The position numbers were made by a program, and so were the translations under genes. From JACVRW01 sp035705985 (lineage in GTDB: Bacteria; Actinomycetota; Thermoleophilia; Solirubrobacterales; Thermoleophilaceae), in the NCBI GenBank assembly GCA_035705985.1, contig DASSVP010000162.1, forward strand, positions 1 to 11,443: a stretch of DNA of 11,443 nt, given 5' to 3'. The notes under the pieces were generated by a model, which ran no database searches, was not told the origin of the DNA, and saw only the letters and a list, made by a program, of their open reading frames with translations. Shown one piece after another: positions 1 through 6,242 of this stretch. Each line of letters begins with the position of its first letter. Position 1 is the first letter of the stretch.

Positions 1-417
1 CCGCGCAAGCGCATCGAGGCGGTCGCCGAGCTGAACCGCGCGGGGATCCCGACGGGCGTCCTGATCGCGCCGCTGATGCCCGGCATCAACGACTCGCCCG
101 AGCAGGTCGAGAAGATCCTCGAGCTGTGCGCCGAGGCGGGCGCCGTGAACATCGGCGGCATCCCGCTCCACCTGCGCGGCGAGGTGCGCGTCATCTTCAT
201 GGAGTGGCTGCGTTCGTACCGGCCCGACCTCGTCCGGCGCTACGAGCAGCTCTACGCGCGCGGCGCCTACGTGGGCAAGGAGGAGCGGGAGCGGATCCAG
301 GCGCCGCTGCGCCGCGGCCCCGGCCGGCGGAGCGTGCCGGCGCTTCGCGACACCGACCCGATCACGGCGCCGCCCACCCGGCCCGCACCCGAGCCGGCGC
401 AGGCAACGCTGTTCTAG
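1..417 (+). CDS. Rv2578c-family radical SAM protein, C-terminal part (5' end outside window)
   Basis: The open frame enters from the left edge with no start inside the window, so only the last 138 residues are visible. The stretch with GVLIAPLMPGINDSPEQ, followed by a helix and GGIPLHLRGEVR, matches the C-terminal half of the TIM-barrel of SPL-like radical SAM proteins (Rv2578c type, common in actinobacteria). The CxxxCxxC iron-sulfur motif should lie upstream and cannot be seen. An internal ATG at 76 is not the start, because conserved sequence continues before it. The catalytic role of this family is not established to my knowledge; resemblance to spore photoproduct lyase suggests nucleic acid chemistry. 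After the barrel comes a Pro/Arg-rich tail ending in QATLF, which resembles a beta-clamp-binding peptide. The TAG stop at 415-417 shares CTAG with the stop of the convergent next gene. Confidence 0.85.
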   Translation, partial: PRKRIEAVAELNRAGIPTGVLIAPLMPGINDSPEQVEKILELCAEAGAVNIGGIPLHLRGEVRVIFMEWLRSYRPDLVRRYEQLYARGAYVGKEERERIQAPLRRGPGRRSVPALRDTDPITAPPTRPAPEPAQATLF

Positions 418-839
418 CTGCTGAAGACCGGCTCGCGGCCCTGCGCCGCGACCAGCTCGCCGAACTTGACGGCGCCGCCCTCGGTGTCGTAGGGGACGTA
501 GATGTCGACGGCGTCTCCCTCGGCGTGGTCGAGCTCGACCTGGACGGCGTCGGTCGTCTCGCCGCTGTCGGGGTCGGTCAGCGTCACGTCCGCGGCGATG
601 CCGGAGGCGCGGATCGATCCCTCGGCGGCCTGCTCGCGCAAACCCTCGTGGAGCGCGACGAGGACGTCGCCGACGTCCGGCGCGTCCGACTCGACGTCCG
701 CGGCCACGGCCGCCACCTCGCCCTCCGCGTCGAGCGCGGCGGCGTAGGGGTAGAACTCCCCGTCGCGGTTCAGCATCTGCTCCGCATGCGGGAGCAGGAA
801 GTTCAGGAGCCCTTGGATCTCCTCGGTTGGTTCGGCCAT
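414..839 (-). CDS. small acidic protein of unknown function
   Basis: This gene encodes 141 residues from an ATG at 839 (MAEPTEEIQG). The frame stays open further upstream to 1256, but that part lies on the opposite strand of the DUF354 gene and reads as low-complexity Arg/Pro-rich sequence, so I reject it. The protein is rich in Asp and Glu, has no membrane segment, signal peptide or Cys, and looks like a compact alpha/beta domain. The N-terminal helix holds LLPHAEQML, followed by a GEFYPYAAALD strand; the last third has VQVELDHAEG and DIYVPY strands. I cannot assign a named family. There is no clear Shine-Dalgarno sequence before the ATG. It is divergent from the DUF354 gene across about 54 bases and convergent with the radical SAM gene. 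Confidence 0.75.
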   Translation of the reverse strand: MAEPTEEIQGLLNFLLPHAEQMLNRDGEFYPYAAALDAEGEVAAVAADVESDAPDVGDVLVALHEGLREQAAEGSIRASGIAADVTLTDPDSGETTDAVQVELDHAEGDAVDIYVPYDTEGGAVKFGELVAAQGREPVFSS

Positions 840-879
840 GCATACAGCATGCCCGATCCGGTCGCGCTCGAACGCTTCG

Positions 880-885
880 TACACT
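880..885 (+). promoter_or_regulatory. candidate -10 hexamer for a leaderless DUF354 transcript
   Basis: TACACT fits the TAnnnT pattern of actinobacterial -10 elements. It ends 8 bases before the GTG at 894, the spacing expected if transcription starts at or next to the start codon. No Shine-Dalgarno sequence precedes that GTG, and no convincing -35 box is visible. The gap 840-893 must also serve the divergent gene at 839, for which I see no clear promoter. Confidence 0.35.
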
Positions 886-893
886 GCGCCGCC

Positions 894-1901
894 GTGCGCG
901 TCTGGGTCGACATGACGAACGTGGCTCACCCCGTGGTGCTGCGGCCGCTCGTCGAGCTGCTCGAACGCGACGGCCACGCCGTCGAGATCACGGCACGGCC
1001 GCTGTCGCACACGCTCGAGCTGCTCGACGCCTGGGGCCATCCCTACACGCCCGTCGGCCGCTACGGGGGCGCCGGTAAGGCGGGCAAGGCGCGAGCGGCC
1101 GTCGAACGTGTCGCGCAGCTGCACAGCTTCGCCCGGTCGCGGCGGTTCGACCGCGCGCTCGCGCACGCCTCCGTGGAGCTGCCGCCCGTCTGCCGCGCGC
1201 TGCGGATCCCCAACACGACGATGTTCGACTACGAGTGGGCCACGCTGCAGCACCACGTGATCTGCCGGCTCGCGACGCGCGTCCTAGTGCCCGAGGCCAT
1301 CCCTCCCGAGCGGCTGCGCCCCTACGGCGCAAGGCCGCCGAAGCTCGTCCGCTACCCCGGGCTCAAGGAGGAGTACTACCTCGCCGACTTCGAGCCCGAC
1401 CGGTCGGTCCTCGAGAGCCTCGGGGTGCCGGCGGGTGAGCCACTCTGCGTAGTGAGGACGCCGCCCTCGTACGCGCTCTACCTGCGCGGCTCCGAGAACG
1501 ACCTGCTGCCGCTCGTGCTGCGGCGCCTGGAGAGCCTGGGGTGCTGGACCGTGGTACTGACCCGCACGCCGGAGCAGCGCGCCGCGGTGCGCTCCCTCGG
1601 ACTGGAGCGCGCAATCGCCCCCGATCGCGCGCCGGACGGGCGCAGCCTCGTTGCGCTGGCCGACGCGCTCGTGTCAGCCGGCGGCACGATGAACCGCGAG
1701 GCCGCCGTGCTCGGAACTCCCGTCTGGTCCATCTTCGAAGGGCCGCTCGGCGGCGTGGACGAGCAGCTGGTGCGCGAGGGCCGCCTGCGGATCCTCCGCG
1801 ACCCCGAGGAGCTCGCGGTCGAGCGCAAGCCCGAGGACTCCTACGCTCGGCGCGTGCGCCGCGATCCCGCCGAGCTGCTCAGGCTCGCGCTCCCGCTCTA
1901 G
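894..1901 (+). CDS. DUF354 family protein, putative GT-B-fold glycosyltransferase
   Basis: From a GTG at 894 this encodes 335 residues. The N-terminus MRVWVDMTNVAHPVVLRPL fits the first strand and loop of DUF354 proteins, which normally begin like M-R-I-W-I-D-x-x-N-x-P-H. An in-frame ATG at 849 would add 15 residues without family resemblance, so I prefer the GTG. The C-terminal half has GGTMNREAAVLGTPVW from residue 263. This is the Gly-rich loop and helix that in GT-B enzymes such as MurG and UDP-GlcNAc 2-epimerases contacts the nucleotide sugar. Length is normal for the family. Members often lie in polysaccharide or nucleotide-sugar clusters, but a specific reaction is not established. Here it is convergent with a WecA-type gene, sharing CTAG at the two stops. 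Transfer of a sugar to a lipid-linked acceptor is plausible but inferred. Confidence 0.85.
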   Translation: MRVWVDMTNVAHPVVLRPLVELLERDGHAVEITARPLSHTLELLDAWGHPYTPVGRYGGAGKAGKARAAVERVAQLHSFARSRRFDRALAHASVELPPVCRALRIPNTTMFDYEWATLQHHVICRLATRVLVPEAIPPERLRPYGARPPKLVRYPGLKEEYYLADFEPDRSVLESLGVPAGEPLCVVRTPPSYALYLRGSENDLLPLVLRRLESLGCWTVVLTRTPEQRAAVRSLGLERAIAPDRAPDGRSLVALADALVSAGGTMNREAAVLGTPVWSIFEGPLGGVDEQLVREGRLRILRDPEELAVERKPEDSYARRVRRDPAELLRLALPL

Positions 1902-3106
1902 CGATAGCCGGCCGTGACCGTGCGCTCGACGGTGTCCTGGCGCTCGTCCTCGCGTTCGGGAGGCCCGACCTCGTCGTCGCCCATCTCGGCGCGGACAAGC
2001 CGTCCCAAGCCAAGCGCCTGGAAGTGGCGCGCCTTCAGGATCTCGAGCGTGTAGGCCATCCAGACGGACGCAGCCAGCACGACCACGCCGATGCAGGAGA
2101 GCAGTATCACCGCCCCGCCGTCCCAGTCGCCCTGCGGCCGCGGGGGCACGAAGCGCACCAGGATTGCGTACGCCGACAGCAGGATCGCCCACAGGTGAAG
2201 GTACGCCGCGGTGCGCCGTTGGGAGAATCCAATGCGCATGAAGCGGTGGTAGAAGTGGTTGTGGTCGGGCGACCACGGGGGGCGCCGGTACTTCAGCCGC
2301 TTCAGGACTACGAACGAGGTGTCGAGAATCGGCACCGCCATTACCAGGAGCGGACCCGCGAGCGCGATCGTGGCCGCCGTCTTCAGCACGCCCTCCACCG
2401 CTATGAGCGCGAGCAGGAAGCCGAGCGCAAGCGCGCCCGAGTCCCCCATGAAGATCTTCGCCGGATGGTAGTTGTGGCGCAGGAACCCCAGCGTCGCCCC
2501 GCACACGATCGCCGCCAGCACGGCGGCGTCCGCGCGTCCGAACGAGACCGCGAGGAGCGCGAACGACCCCGACGCGATCGCGACGATCCCCGCGGCCAGC
2601 GCATCCATGCCGTCGATCAGGTTGACGAGGTTGGCCAGGAAGGTCACCCACACGAGCGTCAGTGGGACGGACGCCCAACCGATGTCGTGATCGCCGAGAA
2701 ACGGCAGGGTGACGTGCTCGATGCGGAGGTCCCAGCCGACCACCGGGATCAGCGCGACGAGTGCCACCGCGGCCAGCTTGGCGCTGGGCCGGAGGCCGTT
2801 GATGTCGTCATAGAGGCCCACCAGCGCAACCAGCCCCGTGCCGATCAGCATCCCCGTGTATGGACCGTCGATGTCCGCCCACACGGCCGCAGCCGCGAGG
2901 ATCGCGACCACGATCGCGACACCACCTATCCGCGGGACGGGTCGCGTGTGGACCCGCGGGCGGTCGCCACCGTGGTCGACGCCGCCGATCCTCGGCGCGA
3001 CCCGCGCGACGAGCGGCGTGAGCACGAGCACCACCAGCGCCGCGCTCAGGAAGGCCCACGGGATGCCGTCGTCCGCCAAACCGCGAATGGAATCTTCGAA
3101 GGACAC
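1898..3106 (-). CDS. wecA: WecA/MraY-family polyprenyl-phosphate sugar-1-phosphate transferase
   Basis: This 402-residue, multi-pass membrane protein has the full set of family motifs. They are RPVPRIGG near residue 55-62, the acidic DD pair in GLYDDINGL (D100, D101), NLVNLIDGMDAL (N162, D165, D168), IFMGDSGA (D222), and the cytosolic DHNHFYHR loop (281-288). Enzymes of this family move a HexNAc-1-phosphate (or similar) from a UDP-sugar to undecaprenyl or decaprenyl phosphate, starting cell-wall polymers. The usual DGLDGL is DGMDAL here, a mild change. After the last membrane helix (about 331-355) there is a charged cytosolic tail of some 45 residues. The start is a GTG with no clear Shine-Dalgarno sequence. 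Substrate choice (GlcNAc or another sugar) cannot be read from sequence, so wecA/tagO/rfe is a family-level label; MraY itself is less likely because of the HxHxxxHR-like loop and tail. Confidence 0.92.
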   Translation of the reverse strand: MSFEDSIRGLADDGIPWAFLSAALVVLVLTPLVARVAPRIGGVDHGGDRPRVHTRPVPRIGGVAIVVAILAAAAVWADIDGPYTGMLIGTGLVALVGLYDDINGLRPSAKLAAVALVALIPVVGWDLRIEHVTLPFLGDHDIGWASVPLTLVWVTFLANLVNLIDGMDALAAGIVAIASGSFALLAVSFGRADAAVLAAIVCGATLGFLRHNYHPAKIFMGDSGALALGFLLALIAVEGVLKTAATIALAGPLLVMAVPILDTSFVVLKRLKYRRPPWSPDHNHFYHRFMRIGFSQRRTAAYLHLWAILLSAYAILVRFVPPRPQGDWDGGAVILLSCIGVVVLAASVWMAYTLEILKARHFQALGLGRLVRAEMGDDEVGPPEREDERQDTVERTVTAGYR

Positions 3107-3116
3107 GGTCGCGAAT

Positions 3117-3122
3117 AGCCTA
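3117..3122 (-). promoter_or_regulatory. candidate -10 hexamer for the wecA-like gene
   Basis: Read on the minus strand this is TAGGCT, matching TAnnnT, and it ends 10 bases before the GTG start at 3106. It lies in the 84-base divergent gap between the wecA-like gene and the dehydrogenase gene. No -35 box is evident. The signal is short and could be chance. Confidence 0.25.
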
Positions 3123-3176
3123 AAGGCGCCCCCCGCGGAAATCGCCGGCCGCCGCCGGGAACGCCGAGACCGCCGC

Positions 3177-3182
3177 TAGCAT
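3177..3182 (+). promoter_or_regulatory. candidate -10 hexamer for a leaderless cassette transcript
   Basis: TAGCAT fits TAnnnT and ends exactly 8 bases before the GTG at 3191, with no Shine-Dalgarno sequence between. This spacing equals that before the DUF354 gene. If real, it would drive the whole four-gene plus-strand cassette, since no later gene in it has an upstream gap. No -35 box is convincing. Confidence 0.35.
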
Positions 3183-3190
3183 CGGACTGC

Positions 3191-4507
3191 GTGGACGCTG
3201 CCACTTCCACCTCCACGGCCGCTGCCGTATTCGACGAGCGGATCCGCACACGCGAAGCTCGTCTGGGGATCGTTGGGCTCGGCTATGCGGGCCTGCCGCT
3301 CGCCATCCTGTTCGCCGACGCCGGCTTTCCGGTCACGGGCATCGACCTGAACGAGGAGCGGGTCGGGTGGGTCAACGAGCGCCGCCCCTATCTCGTCGAC
3401 GTGCCGTCCGAGCGCTACGACGCGGCGGGCGATCGACTGTCGGCCTCGTCGAACTACGCCGTGGTCTCCGAGCTCGACGCACTCACGATCTGCGTGCCCA
3501 CCCCGCTCTCGAAGACGCGCACGCCCGACATCTCGTACGTGGTGAGCGCGGCGGAGGCGATCTCGAAGCACCTGCGGCCAGGGCAGCTCGTGATCCTGCA
3601 ATCGACTACGTACCCGGGCACGACGTTGGAGATCCTGCTGCCGATCCTCGAAGGGGAGGGTCGCAAGGTCGGTACCGACTTCTTCCTCGGCTACGCGCCC
3701 GAGCGAGTCGATCCCGGCAACAAGACCTGGAGCGTCCGGACCACGCCGAAGCTGGTCGCGGGCGTGACGGAGGAGTGCCGCCGCCGCACCGAGGCGCTCT
3801 ACTCCCAGATCGTGGACACCGTCATCCCGGTGTCGAGTCCCACCGTCGCGGAAACCGCGAAGCTGCACGAGAACACGTTCCGCGCCGTCAACATCGCGCT
3901 GGCGAACGAGCTCGCGCTGATGTGCGACCGGCTCGGCATCTCGGTGTGGGAGGTGATCGACGCCGCGAGCTCGAAGCCGTTCGCCTTTCTCCCCCATTAC
4001 CCGGGTCCCGGCCTCGGCGGCGACTGCATCCCGGTCGTGCCGCACTTCCTGGCCTGGCGGCTTCGCGAGTACGGATACTCGGCGCAGCTGATCGACGCGG
4101 CGCACGAGGTGAACGCCTCGATGCCGCAGTACGTCGTCCAGAAGGTCTCGGACGCCCTCAACGAGTCCGGCCGGCCGGTCAAGGGCTCTCGTATCCTGCT
4201 GCTCGGTATGGCCTACAAGGCCGACGTGCACGACACGCGCGAGTCGCCCAGCCTCGAGGTGCTCCGCCAGCTGCTCATGCGGGGCGGCGACGTCAGCTAC
4301 TCCGACCCGTGGGTCAGCGAAGTGGAACTCGACGAGACGATGCACCGCAGCGTCGAGTGGGGCCCGGAGGCCGTTGACTGGGCCGACTGCGTGGTCATGC
4401 TCACGCCGCACCGCCAGTTCCTCGAAGAGCCGCTCTGGGACCGGGCCGACATCGTTGTGGACACGCGCAACGTCGCCCCGCCGGGTCCGCACGTCTGGAC
4501 GATCTAG
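3191..4507 (+). CDS. UDP-sugar (UDP-GlcNAc/UDP-Glc-type) 6-dehydrogenase family protein
   Basis: From a GTG, 438 residues cover the three-domain nucleotide-sugar dehydrogenase fold. An N-terminal Rossmann domain has GIVGLGYAGLP (27-36), then CVPTPLS, STTYPGT (T139/T140) and GYAPERVDPG. The linker helix has AKLHENTFR with K224 and N228. The nucleophile motif is GPGLGGDCIP with C279, and the C-terminal UDP-binding domain has LLLGMAYKADVHDTRESPS (337-354). The family oxidises C6 of a UDP-hexose to the uronic acid with two NAD+. The sequence looks closest to the WbpA/WecC branch, but the substrate is not determinable. One feature is odd: the residue four after the catalytic Cys, normally Asp (CIPxDP), is V283. 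About 20 low-complexity Ala/Thr residues precede the fold. The next gene begins 8 bases after the TAG. Confidence 0.9.
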   Translation: MDAATSTSTAAAVFDERIRTREARLGIVGLGYAGLPLAILFADAGFPVTGIDLNEERVGWVNERRPYLVDVPSERYDAAGDRLSASSNYAVVSELDALTICVPTPLSKTRTPDISYVVSAAEAISKHLRPGQLVILQSTTYPGTTLEILLPILEGEGRKVGTDFFLGYAPERVDPGNKTWSVRTTPKLVAGVTEECRRRTEALYSQIVDTVIPVSSPTVAETAKLHENTFRAVNIALANELALMCDRLGISVWEVIDAASSKPFAFLPHYPGPGLGGDCIPVVPHFLAWRLREYGYSAQLIDAAHEVNASMPQYVVQKVSDALNESGRPVKGSRILLLGMAYKADVHDTRESPSLEVLRQLLMRGGDVSYSDPWVSEVELDETMHRSVEWGPEAVDWADCVVMLTPHRQFLEEPLWDRADIVVDTRNVAPPGPHVWTI

Positions 4508-4509
4508 GA
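4506..4509 (+). promoter_or_regulatory. ribosome binding site for the first SDR gene
   Basis: AGGA overlaps the TAG stop of the dehydrogenase gene and lies 6 bases before the GTG at 4516. It supports that GTG as the start and suggests translational coupling to the upstream gene. Confidence 0.5.
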
Positions 4510-4515
4510 CGGCGC

Positions 4516-5376
4516 GTGAGGCTTCTCGTCCTCGGCGCGGGCTATGTCGGCGCGAAGATCGCCGAGCTTGCGCTCGACGAGGGTCATGACGTCCTGCTCG
4601 CCGACAACTGGCATGCGACGCGACGGGAGCAGGCCGACGCGCTCGAGGCACGCGGCGCGCGCGTGGAGACCGTCGATGTGCGCGAGCCCGATGCGGTTCG
4701 CGCGCTGCTCGAAACCCCGTTCGACCGCGTGCACCTGCTCGCGGCACAGGCGAGCCGCCCGCTGTCCATCTCCGATCCCGCGTACACCGAGCAGACCAAC
4801 CTCGTGGGCCCTCGCGTGCTGGCCGAGGCGCTCGCGGAGCGCGGCTCACGCGCACCCGTGGTGTTCGCGAGCTCGCTGCACGTCTATGGGCCCGACCTGC
4901 GCGGTGAAGTGACGGCGGAGCGGCCGTACGGGCCGCAGGGCGACCTCGCACACCTCTCCAAGATCTACGCCGAGCTGTGCCTCGAGCTGTACGCGCGCAG
5001 GCACGGCTTCGACCTCGCCCTGCTTCGGCTCGGCATCGTCTACGGGCCGAGTCCCGTCGAGCACGAGCGCCCCGAGTCGCAGACCGTGGTGGACAAGTTC
5101 CGCAGGCTCGTGGCCGCCGGCGAGGAGCCGGTCCTCGACGCCGGCGGGGACGCGACGATCGGCGTGGTTCACGTGGACGACGCCGCACGCATCCTGCTCG
5201 AGGCTCCAGCGGAAAGGGGGGTCAGCGCCGCGAACGTGGCCGCCGAGACCGTCACGGTGAGGGACGTGGCGAGGCTGGCGCGCGGCGAGTCGCGCGGAGA
5301 CGAGCCGGCCTGGACCGTGGACAGCCCCTTCGCCTACCGGCACGGGGTCGGCGACTACCTGGCGGGAGCGGGATGA
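4516..5376 (+). CDS. extended SDR, NAD-dependent epimerase/dehydratase-like, catalytic Tyr missing
   Basis: From a GTG, 286 residues form an extended short-chain dehydrogenase/reductase of the sugar epimerase type. The N-terminal nucleotide loop is LGAGYVG (6-12) rather than the usual TGxxGxxG. D30 closes the second strand, as in NAD-binding members. FASSLHVYGP (117-126) supplies the catalytic Ser region, RLGIVYGP (171-178) is the conserved post-catalytic strand, and VVHVDDAA (217-224) is the typical 'V-D-D' segment. The YxxxK motif is altered: K149 is present in DLAHLSK, but the residue four before it is Ala (A145). The protein is thus either catalytically changed or inactive. The length is slightly short for the family. 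The gene is cotranscribed with the dehydrogenase upstream and ends in an ATGA overlap with the next SDR. Its substrate is presumably a nucleotide sugar. Confidence 0.85.
   Translation: MRLLVLGAGYVGAKIAELALDEGHDVLLADNWHATRREQADALEARGARVETVDVREPDAVRALLETPFDRVHLLAAQASRPLSISDPAYTEQTNLVGPRVLAEALAERGSRAPVVFASSLHVYGPDLRGEVTAERPYGPQGDLAHLSKIYAELCLELYARRHGFDLALLRLGIVYGPSPVEHERPESQTVVDKFRRLVAAGEEPVLDAGGDATIGVVHVDDAARILLEAPAERGVSAANVAAETVTVRDVARLARGESRGDEPAWTVDSPFAYRHGVGDYLAGAG
5364..5368 (+). promoter_or_regulatory. ribosome binding site for the second SDR gene
   Basis: GGGAG lies 4 bases before the ATG at 5373, inside the end of the upstream gene. It supports the ATG that overlaps the upstream TGA (ATGA), a usual sign of translational coupling. 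Confidence 0.45.
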
Positions 5377-6242
5377 GGCTGCTCGTAACGGGCGCCAGCG
5401 GGTTCCTGGGATCGCGCGTGACGCGTCGCCTGCGCGACTGCGGCCACGAGGTCGTCGCCGTCACGAGACCGTCCGCGCGTCCACGCAGCGCACTCGCCGA
5501 GGTCGCGCCCGAACGGCTCGACGCCGGCGGTCCCGAAGTGCGCGAGCTGATCGCGGGGTGCGCCGCCGTGCTCCATTTCGGGGGCGTGCCCGATCCGGGC
5601 GGCGCACGCCGCGACCCCGCGCGGGCGGTGCGCGAGAACGCGGGCACGACCCTCAACCTCCTCGAGGGCTGTGCGGAGCATGGCGCGGGGCTCGTCTATC
5701 CGTCGTCCGTTCGCGCCGCTGTGGAGCCTCCGCCCGACCCGTACGCGATGTCGAAGCGGCTCGGCGAGGAGGCGTGCCGGATGCACCCCGCGCCCGCCAC
5801 CGTGCTGCGACTGACGTCCGTCTTCGGCCCGGGCCAGCTCGTCCCGGAGGGCGCCACCGGCGCCATCGCGACGTTCGCGTGGCGCGCGCTCGCGGGAGAG
5901 CCGATCGTGATCCCGGGAGACCCGCGGCGCACGCGCGACTTCGTATACGTCGACGACTTCGCCGGCGCTCTCGAGGAGCTCGTTCGCGAGGCGCGCTGGG
6001 ACGAGACGCTCACGGTCGCGAGCGGGGTGTCGACCCCGCTCCTCGAGGCGGCCGAGCTCGTGCGAGCCGCAGCGGGCTCGAGCGCGCCGATAGAGACCCC
6101 CGGCGGCGACCTCACGCCGGGCGAGAACGAAAGCTACCCGTCCGGCGCCGGACTAGCCTTCACGGCGCGCCCGCTCGCCCAATCAGTGGAGCTCTATGTC
6201 GACTGGCTTCGACGCCATCACCCTGCTCAAGGCCGCGCCTGA
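5373..6242 (+). CDS. extended SDR, NAD-dependent nucleotide-sugar epimerase/dehydratase family
   Basis: From an ATG that overlaps the previous stop, 289 residues form a complete extended SDR. TGASGFLG (7-14) is a canonical TGxxGxxG cofactor loop. SS at 111-112 and Y124/K128 in YAMSK give the Ser-Tyr-Lys catalytic set. RLTSVFGPGQ (146-155) and RDFVYVDDFA (188-197) are hallmarks of the NAD-dependent epimerase/dehydratase family (GalE/RmlB-like). In contrast to its neighbour, it has all the residues needed for activity. A reaction such as C4 epimerisation, 4-keto reduction or dehydration of a nucleotide sugar is likely; which one cannot be told. The two adjacent SDRs are dissimilar outside the common fold, so they do not look like a recent duplication. 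The last 47 bases overlap the start of the next gene in another frame. Confidence 0.88.
   Translation: MRLLVTGASGFLGSRVTRRLRDCGHEVVAVTRPSARPRSALAEVAPERLDAGGPEVRELIAGCAAVLHFGGVPDPGGARRDPARAVRENAGTTLNLLEGCAEHGAGLVYPSSVRAAVEPPPDPYAMSKRLGEEACRMHPAPATVLRLTSVFGPGQLVPEGATGAIATFAWRALAGEPIVIPGDPRRTRDFVYVDDFAGALEELVREARWDETLTVASGVSTPLLEAAELVRAAAGSSAPIETPGGDLTPGENESYPSGAGLAFTARPLAQSVELYVDWLRRHHPAQGRA
6188..6191 (+). promoter_or_regulatory. ribosome binding site inside the upstream gene that supports start 6196
   Basis: GGAG sits 4 bases before the ATG at 6196, within the coding sequence of the upstream SDR. It argues that translation of the fusion gene does begin inside its neighbour, giving a long 47-base overlap. 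Confidence 0.45.

Noticed and set aside
837..851. Short inverted repeat CATGC/GCATG between the acidic gene and DUF354 as an operator
   Set aside because: Five-base arms that include the start codon of the acidic gene are too short to separate from chance.
126..893. Long N-terminal extension of the DUF354 frame
   Set aside because: This part reads as Arg/Ala-rich sequence antisense to the small acidic gene; the DUF354 N-terminal motif begins exactly at the GTG at 894.
849..893. ATG at 849 as the start of the DUF354 gene
   Set aside because: The added residues MPDPVALERFVHCAA have no family resemblance, and the GTG at 894 begins directly at the conserved first strand with a -10-like box at the right distance.
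840..1256. Upstream extension of the small acidic gene to 1256
   Set aside because: It is antisense to DUF354 coding sequence and unlike the acidic domain in composition.
1541..3118. 525-codon plus-strand frame opposite the wecA-like gene
   Set aside because: It is His/Arg/Asp-rich without motifs; the minus strand carries all transferase motifs and membrane helices.
3176..5188. 670-codon open frame on the minus strand opposite the dehydrogenase and first SDR
   Set aside because: Its translation is low-complexity and Arg-rich without motifs, while the plus strand has clear family signatures throughout; it is a high-GC antisense shadow.
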